Below are positions 40,731-40,897 of a stretch of DNA of 40,897 nucleotides, one piece after another (position 1 is the first letter of the stretch; each line of letters starts with the position of its first letter). The translations under genes were made by a program, and so were the position numbers. The DNA is taken from positions 1 to 40,897 of the forward strand of contig CAMYLU010000027.1 in NCBI GenBank assembly GCA_947259485.1. Direction: 5' to 3'. The notes under the pieces were generated by a model. That model had not been told where the DNA came from. It made no database searches and saw only the letters and a program-made list of their open reading frames with translations. Origin of the DNA: an uncultured Gammaproteobacteria bacterium (GTDB lineage: Bacteria; Pseudomonadota; Gammaproteobacteria; GCA-001735895).

Positions 40731-40897
40731 CTACAATTTCTTAATGGGCAAGTCGAGCAATACCCCAAAATCTTTTTTTTTAAAAAACCCGACTCTTTTA
40801 CCACCAATAATCTCGGCATCGCAGGAGATAATTAATCCTTCCGGTCTCACTTTTTCAATCCGCTTCCTGAATAATCTTGCATTCTTGCGCGACAGGT
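40731..40897 (-). CDS. C-terminal part of an unknown protein, cut by the window edge
   Basis: On the minus strand a frame is open from the right edge to TAG at 40731-40733, giving 54 residues that end FGVLLDLPIKKL. The piece is basic (RKNARLFRKRIEKVRPEG) with a strand-rich end (IISCDAEIIGGKRVGFF). A run of nine A (FKKK codons) could be slippage-prone. I do not recognise the family; the 5' part lies outside. Confidence 0.5.
   Translation of the reverse strand, partial: LSRKNARLFRKRIEKVRPEGLIISCDAEIIGGKRVGFFKKKDFGVLLDLPIKKL

Overview
The window looks like chromosome of a free-living, probably marine or halotolerant gammaproteobacterium. This rests on family recognition by eye: outer-membrane phospholipase A (pldA), a proteobacterial-type gshA, yceH, a very long MscK-type channel, a DUF481 outer-membrane protein and an ectoine synthase homologue. 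No rRNA, tRNA, CRISPR array, prophage or intact transposase was seen.

Left part (about 1-28 kb): densely packed housekeeping and envelope genes. In order: AI-2E family permease, pldA (minus), a RHH/RelE-type toxin-antitoxin pair with a palindromic operator, a lipoprotein and a DUF481 beta-barrel protein (both minus), aldo/keto reductase plus MFS transporter, a GAF-GGDEF diguanylate cyclase, an oxaloacetate-decarboxylase-like lyase, gshA (minus), an M20 amidohydrolase (minus) divergent from an M24-fold hydrolase followed 4 bases later by ectC, a DUF4124/S1C protease, ytoQ (minus), an MscK-like channel, a DUF21 protein, a second MscS channel (minus), yceH and a haem lipoprotein (minus), a methyltransferase overlapping a CvpA-like gene (minus), a TerB-like protein, a FAD oxidoreductase (minus) and a Sel1-repeat protein (minus). 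The gaps of the first 10 kb carry short palindromes related to 'GTCATCCC...GGGAT'.

Right part (about 28-40.9 kb): looser, visibly more A+T-rich and accessory-like. It holds a GAF histidine kinase, an FHA protein, a convergent pair of Tat-exported enzymes (dienelactone hydrolase family and an NADP-reductase-like protein), small membrane and hypothetical proteins, a DUF1499 protein, a GST, a 919-residue winged-helix/TolB/TPR regulator and an MBL-fold hydrolase. Its gaps are marked by a second repeat family. Nine full copies (and a possible tenth, decayed) all lie on the same strand. Each has an AGCAGACGCT-like half and a GGCCAGAAGCGGACGCTC-like half, with 27-28 bases between the first 10-mer and GGCC. 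I saw no full copy left of 28 kb.

The observations I rate highest are: (1) ectC next to a metal-ligand-poor M24 hydrolase and a divergent M20 deacetylase-type gene, with no ectA or ectB in view, which could be an ectoine salvage or cyclic-amidine turnover module; (2) the fixed-geometry repeat family; (3) an attC-like remnant directly after the MBL-fold gene, suggesting a stranded integron cassette; (4) an S1C protease with a roughly 100-residue charged helical insertion between catalytic His and Asp; and (5) a regulator with a tandemly duplicated TolB-TPR sensor half. All functional statements come from reading motifs; no searches were run.
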